Below are positions 33,201-41,897 of a DNA stretch of 57,087 nt, one piece after another (position 1 is the stretch's first letter; every line of letters begins with the position of its first letter). The notes beneath the pieces were generated by a model. It did not search any database, had not been told where the DNA came from, and saw only the letters and a program-made list of their open reading frames with translations. The stretch lies in the NCBI GenBank assembly GCA_028706405.1, contig JAQWBM010000011.1, positions 1-57,087 on the forward strand. The letters run 5' to 3'. A program made the position numbers and the translations under genes. Origin of the DNA: Eubacteriales bacterium (GTDB lineage: Bacteria > Bacillota > Clostridia > Peptostreptococcales > Anaerovoracaceae).

Positions 33201-34550
33201 ATGAAAAAAAAGAACATCATTATTATTGGAGCAGCAGGTCGAGACTTTCATAATTTCAACACCTATTATCGTGGTAACGAGTTATACAATGTGGTAGCGT
33301 TTACTGCTGCTCAAATACCGGATATAGATGATCGGAAATATCCGACTGAATTAGCCGGAAATCTATATCCGCAAGGGATTCCTATCTATCCCCAAGATAA
33401 ATTGCCTGAATTAATCAAAGAACTAAAGGTAGATGAATGTGTTTTTGCATATAGCGACATCAAATATGAAGCTGTAATGGCTATATCTGCTATTGTTAAT
33501 GCATCAGGCGCTGATTTTACCCTGCTTGGACCTAAAAGCACCTCCATTAAAAGCACTAAGCCTGTCATTTCAGTTTGTGCTGTACGAACCGGATCCGGAA
33601 AAAGCCAAACATCCCGAAAGATTATCGAAACATTAATGGAAAATAATTTAAAGGTCGTTGCCATCAGGCACCCCATGCCGTATGGAAATTTAGTCGCCCA
33701 AAGAGTACAGCGATTTGCTACTGTAGACGATTTTAAGAAGCACCACTGTACCATTGAAGAAATGGAAGAGTATGAACCACATGTTGAACGCGGAAATATT
33801 ATTTATGCCGGTGTAGATTATGAAGATATCTTGCGGGCAGCAGAAACAGATCCCGATGGTTGCGATGTCATCGTTTGGGATGGAGGAAATAACGACTTTT
33901 CTTTCTATGAAGCTGACCTGTCTGTTACAGTAGTCGATCCTCACAGACCAGGGCATGAACTAAGCTATTATCCCGGAGAAGTCAATCTGAGAATAGCAGA
34001 TGTGGCCGTAATCAATAAAATAGACAGTGCAACTAAGGAAGCAATTGCTGTCGTAGAAGAAAACATCAAAAAAAATAATCACGGGGCAAAAATTATCAAA
34101 GCCGAGTCCAGCATAACCGTGGACGACCCGGAGATTATTAAAGGAAAAAGAGTTTTGGTTGTGGAAGATGGTCCTACCTTGACCCATGGCGAAATGAAAA
34201 TGGGAGCCGGAACAATTGCAGCTCAAAGGCTTGGCGCTAAGGAATTTGTGGATCCCCGTCCTTATACAGTAGGAAAACTAAAGGATACTTTCAATATTTA
34301 TCCGAATATCGGTATTCTGCTGCCTGCAATGGGCTATGGCGAGCAACAATTAAAAGATCTTGAGGAGACAATAAATAATACGGATTGTGATGTGGTCGTT
34401 ATAGGTACTCCTATTGATTTAAATAGAATTATTAACATCAATAAGCCTTCTACTCGAGTGCATTATGAACTAAAGGAAATTGATAGTCCAAACTTCAATG
34501 AGATCATTAAAGATTTCATAAAATCACATAATCTAAAGAATAAAGGCTAG
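33201..34550 (+). CDS. Cyclic 2,3-diphosphoglycerate synthetase-like GTPase
   Basis: 449 residues. N-terminal Rossmann-like part (NIIIIGAAGRDFHNFNTYYR), then a P-loop in VRTGSGKSQTSRK (Gly131-Ser135), WDGGNNDFSFYEADL, VINKIDSA (NKxD-like base recognition) and a C-terminal domain with PAMGYGEQQLKDL. This is COG2403, predicted GTPases related to archaeal cyclic 2,3-diphosphoglycerate synthetase. The archaeal enzyme makes a thermoprotectant; the role in bacteria is unclear and may be something else. GGGAGG lies upstream of the ATG. It sits outside the island border and has its own promoter and terminator, so it is monocistronic. Confidence 0.85.
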   Translation: MKKKNIIIIGAAGRDFHNFNTYYRGNELYNVVAFTAAQIPDIDDRKYPTELAGNLYPQGIPIYPQDKLPELIKELKVDECVFAYSDIKYEAVMAISAIVNASGADFTLLGPKSTSIKSTKPVISVCAVRTGSGKSQTSRKIIETLMENNLKVVAIRHPMPYGNLVAQRVQRFATVDDFKKHHCTIEEMEEYEPHVERGNIIYAGVDYEDILRAAETDPDGCDVIVWDGGNNDFSFYEADLSVTVVDPHRPGHELSYYPGEVNLRIADVAVINKIDSATKEAIAVVEENIKKNNHGAKIIKAESSITVDDPEIIKGKRVLVVEDGPTLTHGEMKMGAGTIAAQRLGAKEFVDPRPYTVGKLKDTFNIYPNIGILLPAMGYGEQQLKDLEETINNTDCDVVVIGTPIDLNRIININKPSTRVHYELKEIDSPNFNEIIKDFIKSHNLKNKG

Positions 34551-34607
34551 GTTCTTTCGGTCCTTGATATTTAAAAAAAAGCAAGAGAATCAGTATCTTG
34601 CGAATAC

Positions 34608-34646
34608 AAAAAATCCTTGAAGCTTTGATGTTTTGAGGATTTTTTC
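34608..34646 (+). terminator. Terminator of the cDPGS-like gene
   Basis: AAAAAATCCT (34608-34617) pairs with AGGATTTTTT (34636-34645) around an 18-base loop, ending in a T-run. Confidence 0.75.
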
Positions 34647-34718
34647 TATTAATTTCAATACAGTCACACAATTTAAATCTTCTAATATAATGATTATAAC
34701 GGAAGGAGGTATTGCTCA

Positions 34719-34910
34719 ATGTGTTGTAACAGAGTATTACCAGATAGAGACAGAAGCTGTTGTTGTGATAGCGTTTCACCAATTCGCGACAGGGGCTGCA
34801 GTTGCAGAGAATGCAACGATGTAGGCTGTATTCGTGAAAGCGACTGCTTTACTGTCAGAGAAGGCAACCTTTTCTGTATATGCGTTAGAAACCCTCGCTC
34901 CTGGAGGTAA
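34719..34910 (+). CDS. Small cysteine-rich protein (63 aa, 12 Cys)
   Basis: An excellent ribosome binding site (AAGGAGGT at 34703-34710, eight bases before the ATG) and a downstream terminator support this gene. 12 of 63 residues are Cys: pairs or triplets at 2-3 and 14-16, then 27, 29, 32, 37, 43, 53, 55, mixed with Asp and Arg. There is no signal peptide. Such composition suits a metal-binding (metallothionein-like) or disulfide-crosslinked spore-coat/exosporium protein; I do not recognise the family. Overlapping frames exist but lack a comparable ribosome binding site. Confidence 0.65.
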   Translation: MCCNRVLPDRDRSCCCDSVSPIRDRGCSCRECNDVGCIRESDCFTVREGNLFCICVRNPRSWR

Positions 34911-34931
34911 ATTCAATCGACAGTTTTAATA

Positions 34932-34964
34932 GCGTTCACCCTAAAAAGGTGAACGCATTTTTTT
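34932..34964 (+). terminator. Terminator after the Cys-rich gene
   Basis: GCGTTCACC (34932-34940), a seven-base loop, GGTGAACGC (34948-34956), then A and seven T. Textbook form. Confidence 0.92.
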
Positions 34965-35061
34965 ATGCCTTGCGTTATTAAGTCTTTTTTTGTAGAATAT
35001 ATTTGCCATTTGGAATATTTGAGCGGTAAAGGGTAAAATAAAAAGGGATACGGTGTAACAA

Positions 35062-35637
35062 ATGAAAGCTTTGAAGGAAAGAATTATAGCAGACGGAGTT
35101 GCTATTGGGACAGAAATTGTTAAAGTGGATTCCTTTTTAAATCATCAAATAGATGTAGCTTTTTTGGATGAAATTGGGCAGGAATTTGCGAAACGGTTTC
35201 GAGGAATGGAAATATCAAAAATCCTCACTGTGGAAGCCTCCGGAATTGCGATCGCCTGCATAACAGCCAAATACTTTGGAAATATCCCCGTATTGTTTGC
35301 AAAGAAGGCTTCACCCAATACCATGACAGAGGATTTTTATAATGCAGAGGTAAAATCTTTCACCAAAGGAACGGTTTCCATCGTAAGAGTATCGAAAAAA
35401 TTCCTCAGCCCAGACGACAGGGTACTTATCTTAGATGATTTTCTTGCGCATGGAGAGGCAGCCCACGGAATGGCGGATCTTATACGGCAGGCAGGTGCGA
35501 AGATTGCCGGAATTGGAGCAGTGATTGAAAAGCAGTTTCAAGGCGGCGGAAAAAGATTAAGGGAAAAAGGCTTCTTGGTCGAGTCTTTGGCAGTAATCGA
35601 GTCGATTCAAAATGGAAAAATAAATTTCTTAAAGTAA
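35062..35637 (+). CDS. xpt: Xanthine phosphoribosyltransferase
   Basis: Converts xanthine and PRPP to XMP in purine salvage. The 191-residue protein has the expected start MKALKERIIADGVAIG, IDVAFLDEIGQEFAKRF, TVEASGIAIA and the PRPP-binding VLILDDFLAHGEAAHGM, with VIEKQFQGGGKRLRE near the end. Length is that of Xpt. No purine riboswitch is visible in the about 100 bases upstream. It is followed by a nucleoside-type ABC importer, so the block serves purine uptake and salvage. Confidence 0.94.
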   Translation: MKALKERIIADGVAIGTEIVKVDSFLNHQIDVAFLDEIGQEFAKRFRGMEISKILTVEASGIAIACITAKYFGNIPVLFAKKASPNTMTEDFYNAEVKSFTKGTVSIVRVSKKFLSPDDRVLILDDFLAHGEAAHGMADLIRQAGAKIAGIGAVIEKQFQGGGKRLREKGFLVESLAVIESIQNGKINFLK

Positions 35638-35719
35638 CAATATTTATGCATTTTATATTATACGTTGATATTAATGTATATTTGCAGTTTATCTCTTTAC
35701 TAAGGTAAAACGGTGAGGT

Positions 35720-35810
35720 TATAATGGATTGTAACGCATTCGTAGGAAATTTTTCAAATCTGGAAAATTTTCTTACTTCTGTGCGTTTAAACGGGGTTTT
35801 CGCCTCGTTA
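35720..35810 (+). promoter_or_regulatory. Promoter and structured leader of the nucleoside ABC importer
   Basis: TATAAT at 35720-35725 with a weak -35 upstream would start RNA at about 35732, just where a stem begins: AACGCA (35733-35738) with TGCGTT (35782-35787), enclosing GTAGGAAATTTTTC (35742-35755) with GAAAATTTTCTTAC (35763-35776). A second hairpin AACGGGG (35790-35796)/CCTCGTT (35803-35809) follows. The conserved purine riboswitch core is not present. It could be an unrecognised regulatory leader. Confidence 0.45.
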
Positions 35811-35856
35811 TAAATTAAATCGCGTGATAATAAAGAATTTGGAGGAGAATGAAGTT

Positions 35857-36966
35857 ATGAAAAAGTTGCTAGCGTTATTACTTGTTCTGGCTCTCGTAAT
35901 GTCATCGTTAGCCGGCTGCGGCAAAGCAGATGATTCAACAGGACCCGATGCATCTGGTGATGCAGAATTAACAGTTGGATTCATTTATATCGGACCAAAG
36001 ACTGACGGTGGTTTCTCTGAAGCACAGGACAGAGGCAGACAGGCTATGGTGGACCATTTTGACGGTAGGGTAAAGACACTTGAAATGGAAAATGTACCTG
36101 AGGAAAAGCAGGCTGTAGAGAGTGCGGCGATCAACATGATTGACCAGGGCGCATCAGTTATCATAGGGACAAGCTATGGATATATGGACACTCTGGAAGC
36201 CCTTGCTGATCAATATGAGGATGTAATATTCCTTCACTTCTCAGGAAACAAGATGAATGATACAAATTTCGGGAACTATTTCGGAGCGATGGAAGAACCA
36301 AGGTATTTGGCTGGGATCGTCGCCGGAATGATGACTGAAACAAATAAAATTGGATATGTTGCGGCCTTCCCATATACGGAATTACTGATTGGTATCAACG
36401 CATTCACATTAGGTGCAAAATCAGTAAATCCTGACGCTGAAGTTCTGGTAGTTTATACGAATGCATGGGTAGATGCAGCTAATGAAAAAGCGGCGGCTGA
36501 AGCACTCCTGGCTAAGGGCTGTGATGTATTAGAGCAGCATTGTGATACTACAGGACCGCAGATAGCAGCAGAAGCAGCCGGTGCGTATGCGATCGGATAC
36601 AACATGGACAGCAGAGAAGCGGCTCCGGGAGCATTTCTGACAGCGCCGATCTGGCACCATGAAGCATTCTATATCGAGACTGTACAGAATATTTTAGATG
36701 GAACATGGGAGCCGGAAAGCTATTATGGAACAATGGCTGATGGTTACGTAGGACTTGCAGAGATGTCAGACCTGGTTCCGGATGAAGTAAAGGATGCTGT
36801 AAGCGAAGCAGAAGCTAAGATTATGGCAGGAGAATTCCCAATCTTCGTCGGACCTATTAAGGACAACCAAGGCAATATCGTAGTACCTGAAGGCACAACC
36901 CTTGACAGAGCCGGTATCTGGAGCATGAATTATCTGGTAGAAGGAGCAAAAGGGGCTATAGAGTAG
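35857..36966 (+). CDS. BMP-family nucleoside-binding lipoprotein (ABC importer)
   Basis: A 369-residue surface lipoprotein that captures nucleosides for the ABC importer encoded next. Seen: signal peptide MKKLLALLLVLALVMSS with lipobox LAGC (Cys near residue 21), an acidic linker, then the BMP/PnrA fold (TVGFIYIGPKTDGGFSEAQD, DQGASVIIGTSYGYMDTLE, GIVAGMMTETNKIGYVAAF). The start at 35857 follows GGAGGAG. The family includes BmpA, Med and NupN. It lies upstream of ATPase and two permeases in one direction. Confidence 0.93.
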   Translation: MKKLLALLLVLALVMSSLAGCGKADDSTGPDASGDAELTVGFIYIGPKTDGGFSEAQDRGRQAMVDHFDGRVKTLEMENVPEEKQAVESAAINMIDQGASVIIGTSYGYMDTLEALADQYEDVIFLHFSGNKMNDTNFGNYFGAMEEPRYLAGIVAGMMTETNKIGYVAAFPYTELLIGINAFTLGAKSVNPDAEVLVVYTNAWVDAANEKAAAEALLAKGCDVLEQHCDTTGPQIAAEAAGAYAIGYNMDSREAAPGAFLTAPIWHHEAFYIETVQNILDGTWEPESYYGTMADGYVGLAEMSDLVPDEVKDAVSEAEAKIMAGEFPIFVGPIKDNQGNIVVPEGTTLDRAGIWSMNYLVEGAKGAIE

Positions 36967-37050
36967 TCAGATGCCGGAAACAGGGAGATGATCGGCCGGG
37001 GAAACATCAATTAACGTAAGCTGTAAAAAGATACATCCGGAGGGCTTTTA

Positions 37051-38574
37051 ATGCAATCAAATATTGCAATTCAAATGAAAAACATCTCAAAAACCTTTGG
37101 GGTAATTAAAGCCAATGAAGATGTGAACTTAACTGTATTAAACGGCGAGGTCCATGCCCTCCTGGGAGAGAACGGCGCCGGTAAAAGTACTTTAATGAAT
37201 ATGCTGTCGGGGATTTATAGCCCCGACAGCGGTTCTATTTTTATACAGGGACAAAGAGTTCGATTTAATTCACCAAAGGATTCTATTGCATTGGGGATTG
37301 GAATGGTTCACCAGCATTTCAAATTAGTGGATGTTCTCACTGCCAAGGAAAATATGATCCTGGGGCAGAAGGGCAGTTTTTTTACAAAAGGCAAAGAATT
37401 ATCAACAAATGTAAAGGAGATATCTGACCAGTATGGTTTGGATATCAACCCTGATAAAAAAGTTTATGAGATGTCTGTAGGGGAAAAACAGACATTGGAA
37501 ATTATCAAGGTTTTATATCGGGGAGCGACAGTATTGATTATGGACGAGCCCACAGCGGTGCTCACTCCTCAGGAGATCAAAAAGCTCTTTAATATCATTC
37601 GTAATATGAAAGAACAGGGCTGTGCGGTAGTCATCATAACTCATAAGCTAAACGAAGTAATGGAAATAAGCGACAGGATCACCGTTCTGAGAAAAGGAAA
37701 ATCTATCGCAACTGTTGAAACTGATAAGGTTGACATTTCAAATCTCATCGAGATGATGGTAGGCAAGAAGGTTGATCTTGCTATTGAGAAGAAAATAATT
37801 GAAAACAAAAAGCCTCTCATGGAGGTGGACGGGATTCATGTAATAAATAGTGATAAAAAAGTTGCTCTCGAAAACATAAGTTTTACGCTTAGCGGAGGGG
37901 AGTTGTTGGGTGTAGCAGGAGTTGCAGGCAGCGGACAAAAAGAGCTCTGTGAAACTATTGCAGGTTTGACGCATGCAGATAAAGGACGGATTTTCTTTGA
38001 GGGAGATAATATCATCGGCAGAACTCCCAGGGATATAATAAGGCTTGGGATCCGTATGGGCTTCATTCCTGAGGACCGTCTTGGAATGGGGCTGGTGGGG
38101 GCCATGGATATCGTCCACAATATTATTCTGAAGGATTATCAGAATCAGCCTGGTATTTTTCTGAAAAGAGCTGAATGCGCGAAGAAAGCGACTAAGATAG
38201 TAGAAAAGCTGGATATTCAGACCCCGAGTATTCATTCTCCGGTAAAAAAACTTTCCGGCGGAAATATTCAGAAGGTGCTTTTAGGAAGGGAAATAGACTC
38301 TGACCCAAAAGTGTTGATTACCGCTTATCCGGTGAGAGGGCTGGATATCGGGGCATCATATAAGATATACGATCTGCTCAATGAACAGAAGGCAAACGGC
38401 GTGGGTGTGCTGTTTATAGGGGAGGATCTGGATGTTCTCATAGATTTGTGCGACAGGATAATGGTTTTATGCCATGGAAAAATAACAGGTATCGTTGACC
38501 CTTCAAAAGTAACGAAGGAAGAAATCGGTCTGCTCATGACCGGCGGAAGTATAGGACAGGAGGCAGACGCATGA
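37051..38574 (+). CDS. Nucleoside ABC importer ATP-binding protein (two nucleotide-binding domains)
   Basis: 507 residues with two fused ATPase domains, like NupO/YufO and RbsA. First domain: Walker A GENGAGKST (residues about 39-47), a signature MSVGEKQTLEI and Walker B VLIMDEPTAVL. Second domain: a degenerate Walker A (GVAGSGQKELCE), an intact signature LSGGNIQKVLLGRE, and VLITAYPVRGLDIGA in place of a standard Walker B. An asymmetry of this kind is usual for the family. GGAGGG precedes the ATG. It overlaps the first permease by four bases (ATGA). Confidence 0.95.
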   Translation: MQSNIAIQMKNISKTFGVIKANEDVNLTVLNGEVHALLGENGAGKSTLMNMLSGIYSPDSGSIFIQGQRVRFNSPKDSIALGIGMVHQHFKLVDVLTAKENMILGQKGSFFTKGKELSTNVKEISDQYGLDINPDKKVYEMSVGEKQTLEIIKVLYRGATVLIMDEPTAVLTPQEIKKLFNIIRNMKEQGCAVVIITHKLNEVMEISDRITVLRKGKSIATVETDKVDISNLIEMMVGKKVDLAIEKKIIENKKPLMEVDGIHVINSDKKVALENISFTLSGGELLGVAGVAGSGQKELCETIAGLTHADKGRIFFEGDNIIGRTPRDIIRLGIRMGFIPEDRLGMGLVGAMDIVHNIILKDYQNQPGIFLKRAECAKKATKIVEKLDIQTPSIHSPVKKLSGGNIQKVLLGREIDSDPKVLITAYPVRGLDIGASYKIYDLLNEQKANGVGVLFIGEDLDVLIDLCDRIMVLCHGKITGIVDPSKVTKEEIGLLMTGGSIGQEADA

Positions 38575-39644
38575 TTAAAATAACTAAACGAGCAGAGCTG
38601 CCAAAGACACAAGAGGCGCTGATAAATGCTGCTGCCATTATATTCTCCATCGTATGCGCGGGTCTGGTGATCCTTATTTTGGGATATAATCCAATAAAGA
38701 TTTTCCATCAAATTATCGTTGGCGCGCTTGGCACCGAGATGAGGATACAACAGACAATAATCAAGGCGATTCCGCTGTTGATTACCTCATTGGGAATTGC
38801 GATTGCATTCAAAATGAAATTTTGGAATATAGGCGGAGAAGGCCAGATCATGATGGGCGCTTTCGGAGCGTCCCTGGTGGCATTAAATATTCCGTCCACG
38901 GTACCATCTGTGATTGCGCTGCCGGCAATGGCGGGTGCTGCAATTATTTTTGGAGGGCTTTGGGCTTTTATTCCAGCTTTCTTCAAGGCTAAAATGGGAA
39001 CGAATGAGACAATATTTACATTAATGATGAACTATATTTCTATCAAATGGGTTACTTATCTGCAGTACGGACCTTGGAAAGATCCCGTGTCCCAAGGATT
39101 TCCCAAAATTGCAAACTTTGAGGCCAATGCGATTCTTCCGTCATTATTCGGGGTGCATATAGGGTGGATCATAGCTCTTGTTCTTGTGGTTATTGTCTAT
39201 ATCTTTATGAATCATACCAAAAAAGGATTTGAGATAGCCGTAGTAGGGCAAAGTCTTGAAACCGCCAGATATGCGGGAATGAACATCAATGCTGTCATTA
39301 TAACAGCAATGCTGGTTTCAGGTGGTCTTTGCGGTCTGGCAGGTATGATACAGGCTTCAGCGATTGAACGTACTCTGACACGTGCGTTGTCCGGTGGCTA
39401 TGGCTTTACCGCGATAATTACAACCTGGTTGGGAAGGCTCTCGCCTCCTATCATCATGTTCGTTTGTTTTGCGTTTGCTATTCTTATCCAAGGCGGCGCT
39501 TATCTTCAGATCGCATTGTTGGTTCCGGCGGCAGTAGCGGATATGATTCAAGGAGTAATATTATTCTTTGTTTTGGGCAGTGAATTTTTCCTTATGTATA
39601 AGGTGGGATTTGAACGTAAATCCGCAAAGAAGGAGGTGGCGTAG
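38571..39644 (+). CDS. Nucleoside ABC importer permease 1
   Basis: A 357-residue membrane permease of the BPD_transp_2 type (NupP/YufP-like). About eight to ten hydrophobic segments, with GIAIAFKMKFWNIGGEGQIM, typical of the nucleoside permease pair, NHTKKGFEIAVVGQSLETAR as the cytoplasmic coupling segment and GGLCGLAGMIQASAI. Its start overlaps the ATPase stop; GGAGG is just upstream. It ends directly before permease 2. Confidence 0.93.
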   Translation: MIKITKRAELPKTQEALINAAAIIFSIVCAGLVILILGYNPIKIFHQIIVGALGTEMRIQQTIIKAIPLLITSLGIAIAFKMKFWNIGGEGQIMMGAFGASLVALNIPSTVPSVIALPAMAGAAIIFGGLWAFIPAFFKAKMGTNETIFTLMMNYISIKWVTYLQYGPWKDPVSQGFPKIANFEANAILPSLFGVHIGWIIALVLVVIVYIFMNHTKKGFEIAVVGQSLETARYAGMNINAVIITAMLVSGGLCGLAGMIQASAIERTLTRALSGGYGFTAIITTWLGRLSPPIIMFVCFAFAILIQGGAYLQIALLVPAAVADMIQGVILFFVLGSEFFLMYKVGFERKSAKKEVA

Positions 39645-40571
39645 ATGACGGCTTTTTTAGCTGCTGCAGTCGTAGCAGGAACGCCATTGTTGTTCGCCAC
39701 CTTAGGTGAGCTGATTACTGAAAAAGCAGGAAATTTAAATCTTGGCGTTGAGGGCATGATGCTCATGGGAGCCGTTATGGGCTTTGCTGTTGGATTGTGG
39801 ACCGGAAATCCTTACCTTGCGCTTTTAGGGGCTATGGGGGCGGGGGCATCCGGAGCGGCTATTTATGCTATTCTCACAGTGTCGCTTAGGGCTAATCAGG
39901 TAGTAACGGGCTTGACCTTAACTATATTCGGGATAGGATTTGCAAGCTTTGTAGGGAAAAGCTTCATGGGTGTCCCGGCATCTGCTTCGGTAAAATCCGT
40001 ATTTGCTACACTTGAGATACCATTGCTCAGCAAAATTTCTATAATCGGGCCGGTATTCTTCCGGCAGGATATCTTAATTTACTTTGGATATCTTATTACC
40101 ATATGTGCATCCGTTTACCTGTGGAAAACCAAAAATGGCCTGAACCTTAAAGCGGTAGGAGAAAATGCGGCAGCTGCGGATGCTTCAGGAATAAATGTGA
40201 ACCTTTATAAATATGTTCATATTATATTGGGCGGTGCGCTCTGTGGATTGGGAGGAGCGTATATGTCCCTGGTCACTGTTCCAGTGTGGCAGGAGAATGT
40301 GGTAGCCGGGCGTGGCTGGATAGCCGTTGCCCTTGTTATATTCGCATCCTGGAAGCCTTCCAGAGCATTGATTGGAGCCTTTCTTTTCGGCGGCTTGAAT
40401 ATTCTGGGTTACCGGCTCCAGAGCATGGGGATCCATGTATCCCAGTATATTGTAGATATGGTTCCTTACCTGGCAACGATCCTGATCGTTATCATCAGCA
40501 CGAGGAAAAACAGGAAAGAGGATATGGGACCTGCGGATTTGAGCAATCCATACTTCAGGGAAGATCGTTAA
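39645..40571 (+). CDS. Nucleoside ABC importer permease 2
   Basis: A 308-residue membrane permease, partner of the preceding gene (NupQ/YufQ-like). It starts at the base after the upstream stop codon, with GGAGGTGG just before the ATG. Seen: TLGELITEKAGNLNLGVEGM, the signature of this subfamily, LKAVGENAAAADASGINV as coupling segment, and GRGWIAVALVIFASWKPSRA. With the lipoprotein, ATPase and permease 1 it completes a purine/nucleoside importer. Confidence 0.94.
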   Translation: MTAFLAAAVVAGTPLLFATLGELITEKAGNLNLGVEGMMLMGAVMGFAVGLWTGNPYLALLGAMGAGASGAAIYAILTVSLRANQVVTGLTLTIFGIGFASFVGKSFMGVPASASVKSVFATLEIPLLSKISIIGPVFFRQDILIYFGYLITICASVYLWKTKNGLNLKAVGENAAAADASGINVNLYKYVHIILGGALCGLGGAYMSLVTVPVWQENVVAGRGWIAVALVIFASWKPSRALIGAFLFGGLNILGYRLQSMGIHVSQYIVDMVPYLATILIVIISTRKNRKEDMGPADLSNPYFREDR

Positions 40572-40650
40572 ATAATGTTTTTCGCAATGACTTCCTGAAA
40601 AACGGTTTTTATTGCAATTTAGCTATTCAAGGGGTAAAAAGGGGTAAAAA

Positions 40651-41310
40651 ATGAGGGTTTTTTTAAGAGTAATATCAGTTATCATAGCAGTTTGTGTACC
40701 AATCGTTGTTATGCTTGGCGCCTCTAATATCGTATTTCGTATGCCAGATATCTATACTTACGAATTTAGAAGCATGGAGACCGTAAGAGAATTAAATTTT
40801 AGCATTACTGATGATGAACTCGGTCATTTTTTTTCTGATTTCATGAGAGGAAAAAACGAAAAATTTGAATTGTTTATAGATTACGAAGACAGAGAACAAT
40901 CAGTCTTTGGACCTAACGAGCAGTTAAATATGGATAATGCAAGAAGACTTTTGAATTATACGGTTTATGCTTTTGGTGTCTCGGCGCTTCTTCTTATTAT
41001 CGGCTATTGGGTTCTTCTTAATAAAAAAAGAAAATCTGAATTAAGAACGGCCTTCAAAGGCGGGATTGCTGTGTTTGCCTCGCTGCAAATCTTGCTCTAT
41101 GTTTTATTCTTTTATGATAATACCAGGTCGTTTTTCTATAATTTGATTTTTACTAATCCTTATGGCGCAGATGATCTCCTGCCGCTGATTCTAACGAAGC
41201 ATGTTGCAAAGATATGTATATATGCAAACTCCATTGCCGCAATTGTTATCATGCTGATTTTCTTTTCAGTCACCTGGAGACTGACAAAACCCAGGAGAAT
41301 ATTTTGGTGA
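40651..41310 (+). CDS. TIGR01906/DUF1461-like integral membrane protein
   Basis: 219 residues with four hydrophobic segments: one at the N-terminus (VISVIIAVCVPIVVMLGASN), an outside loop of about 80 charged residues (ITDDELGHFFSDFMRGKNE), then three more (LLNYTVYAFGVSALLLIIGY, AVFASLQILLYVLFFYD, SIAAIVIMLIFFSVTWRL). This layout matches the TIGR01906 (DUF1461) membrane proteins of Firmicutes, whose function is unknown. AAGGGG lies upstream. It is not obviously part of the importer operon, being 79 bases downstream. Confidence 0.7.
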   Translation: MRVFLRVISVIIAVCVPIVVMLGASNIVFRMPDIYTYEFRSMETVRELNFSITDDELGHFFSDFMRGKNEKFELFIDYEDREQSVFGPNEQLNMDNARRLLNYTVYAFGVSALLLIIGYWVLLNKKRKSELRTAFKGGIAVFASLQILLYVLFFYDNTRSFFYNLIFTNPYGADDLLPLILTKHVAKICIYANSIAAIVIMLIFFSVTWRLTKPRRIFW

Positions 41311-41357
41311 CAGGGGATACGGGAAAATCCATATAATAAAGAAAGAGAGGTATTATA

Positions 41358-41897
41358 ATGGTATATGTTCATTTAGCTGACGGCTTTGAGGAAATAGAAG
41401 CCTTAACCGTAGTTAACGTTCTGCGGAGAGCAGAGATTCCGGTTAAAACGGTTTCCGTGACAAGCGAAAAAATGGTTCGGGGAGCCCATGATATTACAGT
41501 AGCTGCCGATTTATTGTTTGAAGAGGCGGATTACGAAAAGTGCGAGATGATCGTATTGCCGGGCGGTATGCCTGGAACCGCGAATCTTGGAAACCATGAG
41601 GGACTTGTACGGCAGATCGAAGCGTTTGCTGCCGAAGAAAAATGGCTGGCGGCAATTTGCGCGGCTCCCAGTGTTCTTGGAAAACTATCCTTGCTGAAAG
41701 GAAAGTGTGCTACGAGCTATCCAGGATTCAGGGAGCAGATGATCGGTGTACTGTATGCTGAGGAAACAGTTGTGCAGGATGGAAAATTCATAACATCAAG
41801 AGGTCCCGCCACCGCGCTTGAATTTTCACTGAAGCTGGTTGAAGCATTGAAAAACATTCAGGTGTCCGATGCAGTAAGAACCGCAATGCTCGCATGA
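41358..41897 (+). CDS. DJ-1/PfpI family protein
   Basis: 179 residues, class-I glutamine-amidotransferase-like fold. Seen: ADGFEEIEALTVVNVLRRA (the conserved Glu near residue 14-15), MIVLPGGMPGTANL, and the nucleophile elbow AAICAAPSVLG with Cys near residue 100. Family members act as deglycases, chaperones or stress proteins; the exact reaction is unknown. AGAGAGG precedes the ATG. It overlaps the following PHP gene by four bases (ATGA). Confidence 0.9.
   Translation: MVYVHLADGFEEIEALTVVNVLRRAEIPVKTVSVTSEKMVRGAHDITVAADLLFEEADYEKCEMIVLPGGMPGTANLGNHEGLVRQIEAFAAEEKWLAAICAAPSVLGKLSLLKGKCATSYPGFREQMIGVLYAEETVVQDGKFITSRGPATALEFSLKLVEALKNIQVSDAVRTAMLA

Noticed and set aside
34633..34824. Alternative 63-codon frame overlapping the Cys-rich gene
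   Set aside because: No ribosome binding site, and it starts inside the preceding terminator region.
35640..35860. Purine (xpt/pbuX type) riboswitch before the importer
   Set aside because: The conserved loop and junction bases of the purine aptamer are not found, although a different stem is present.
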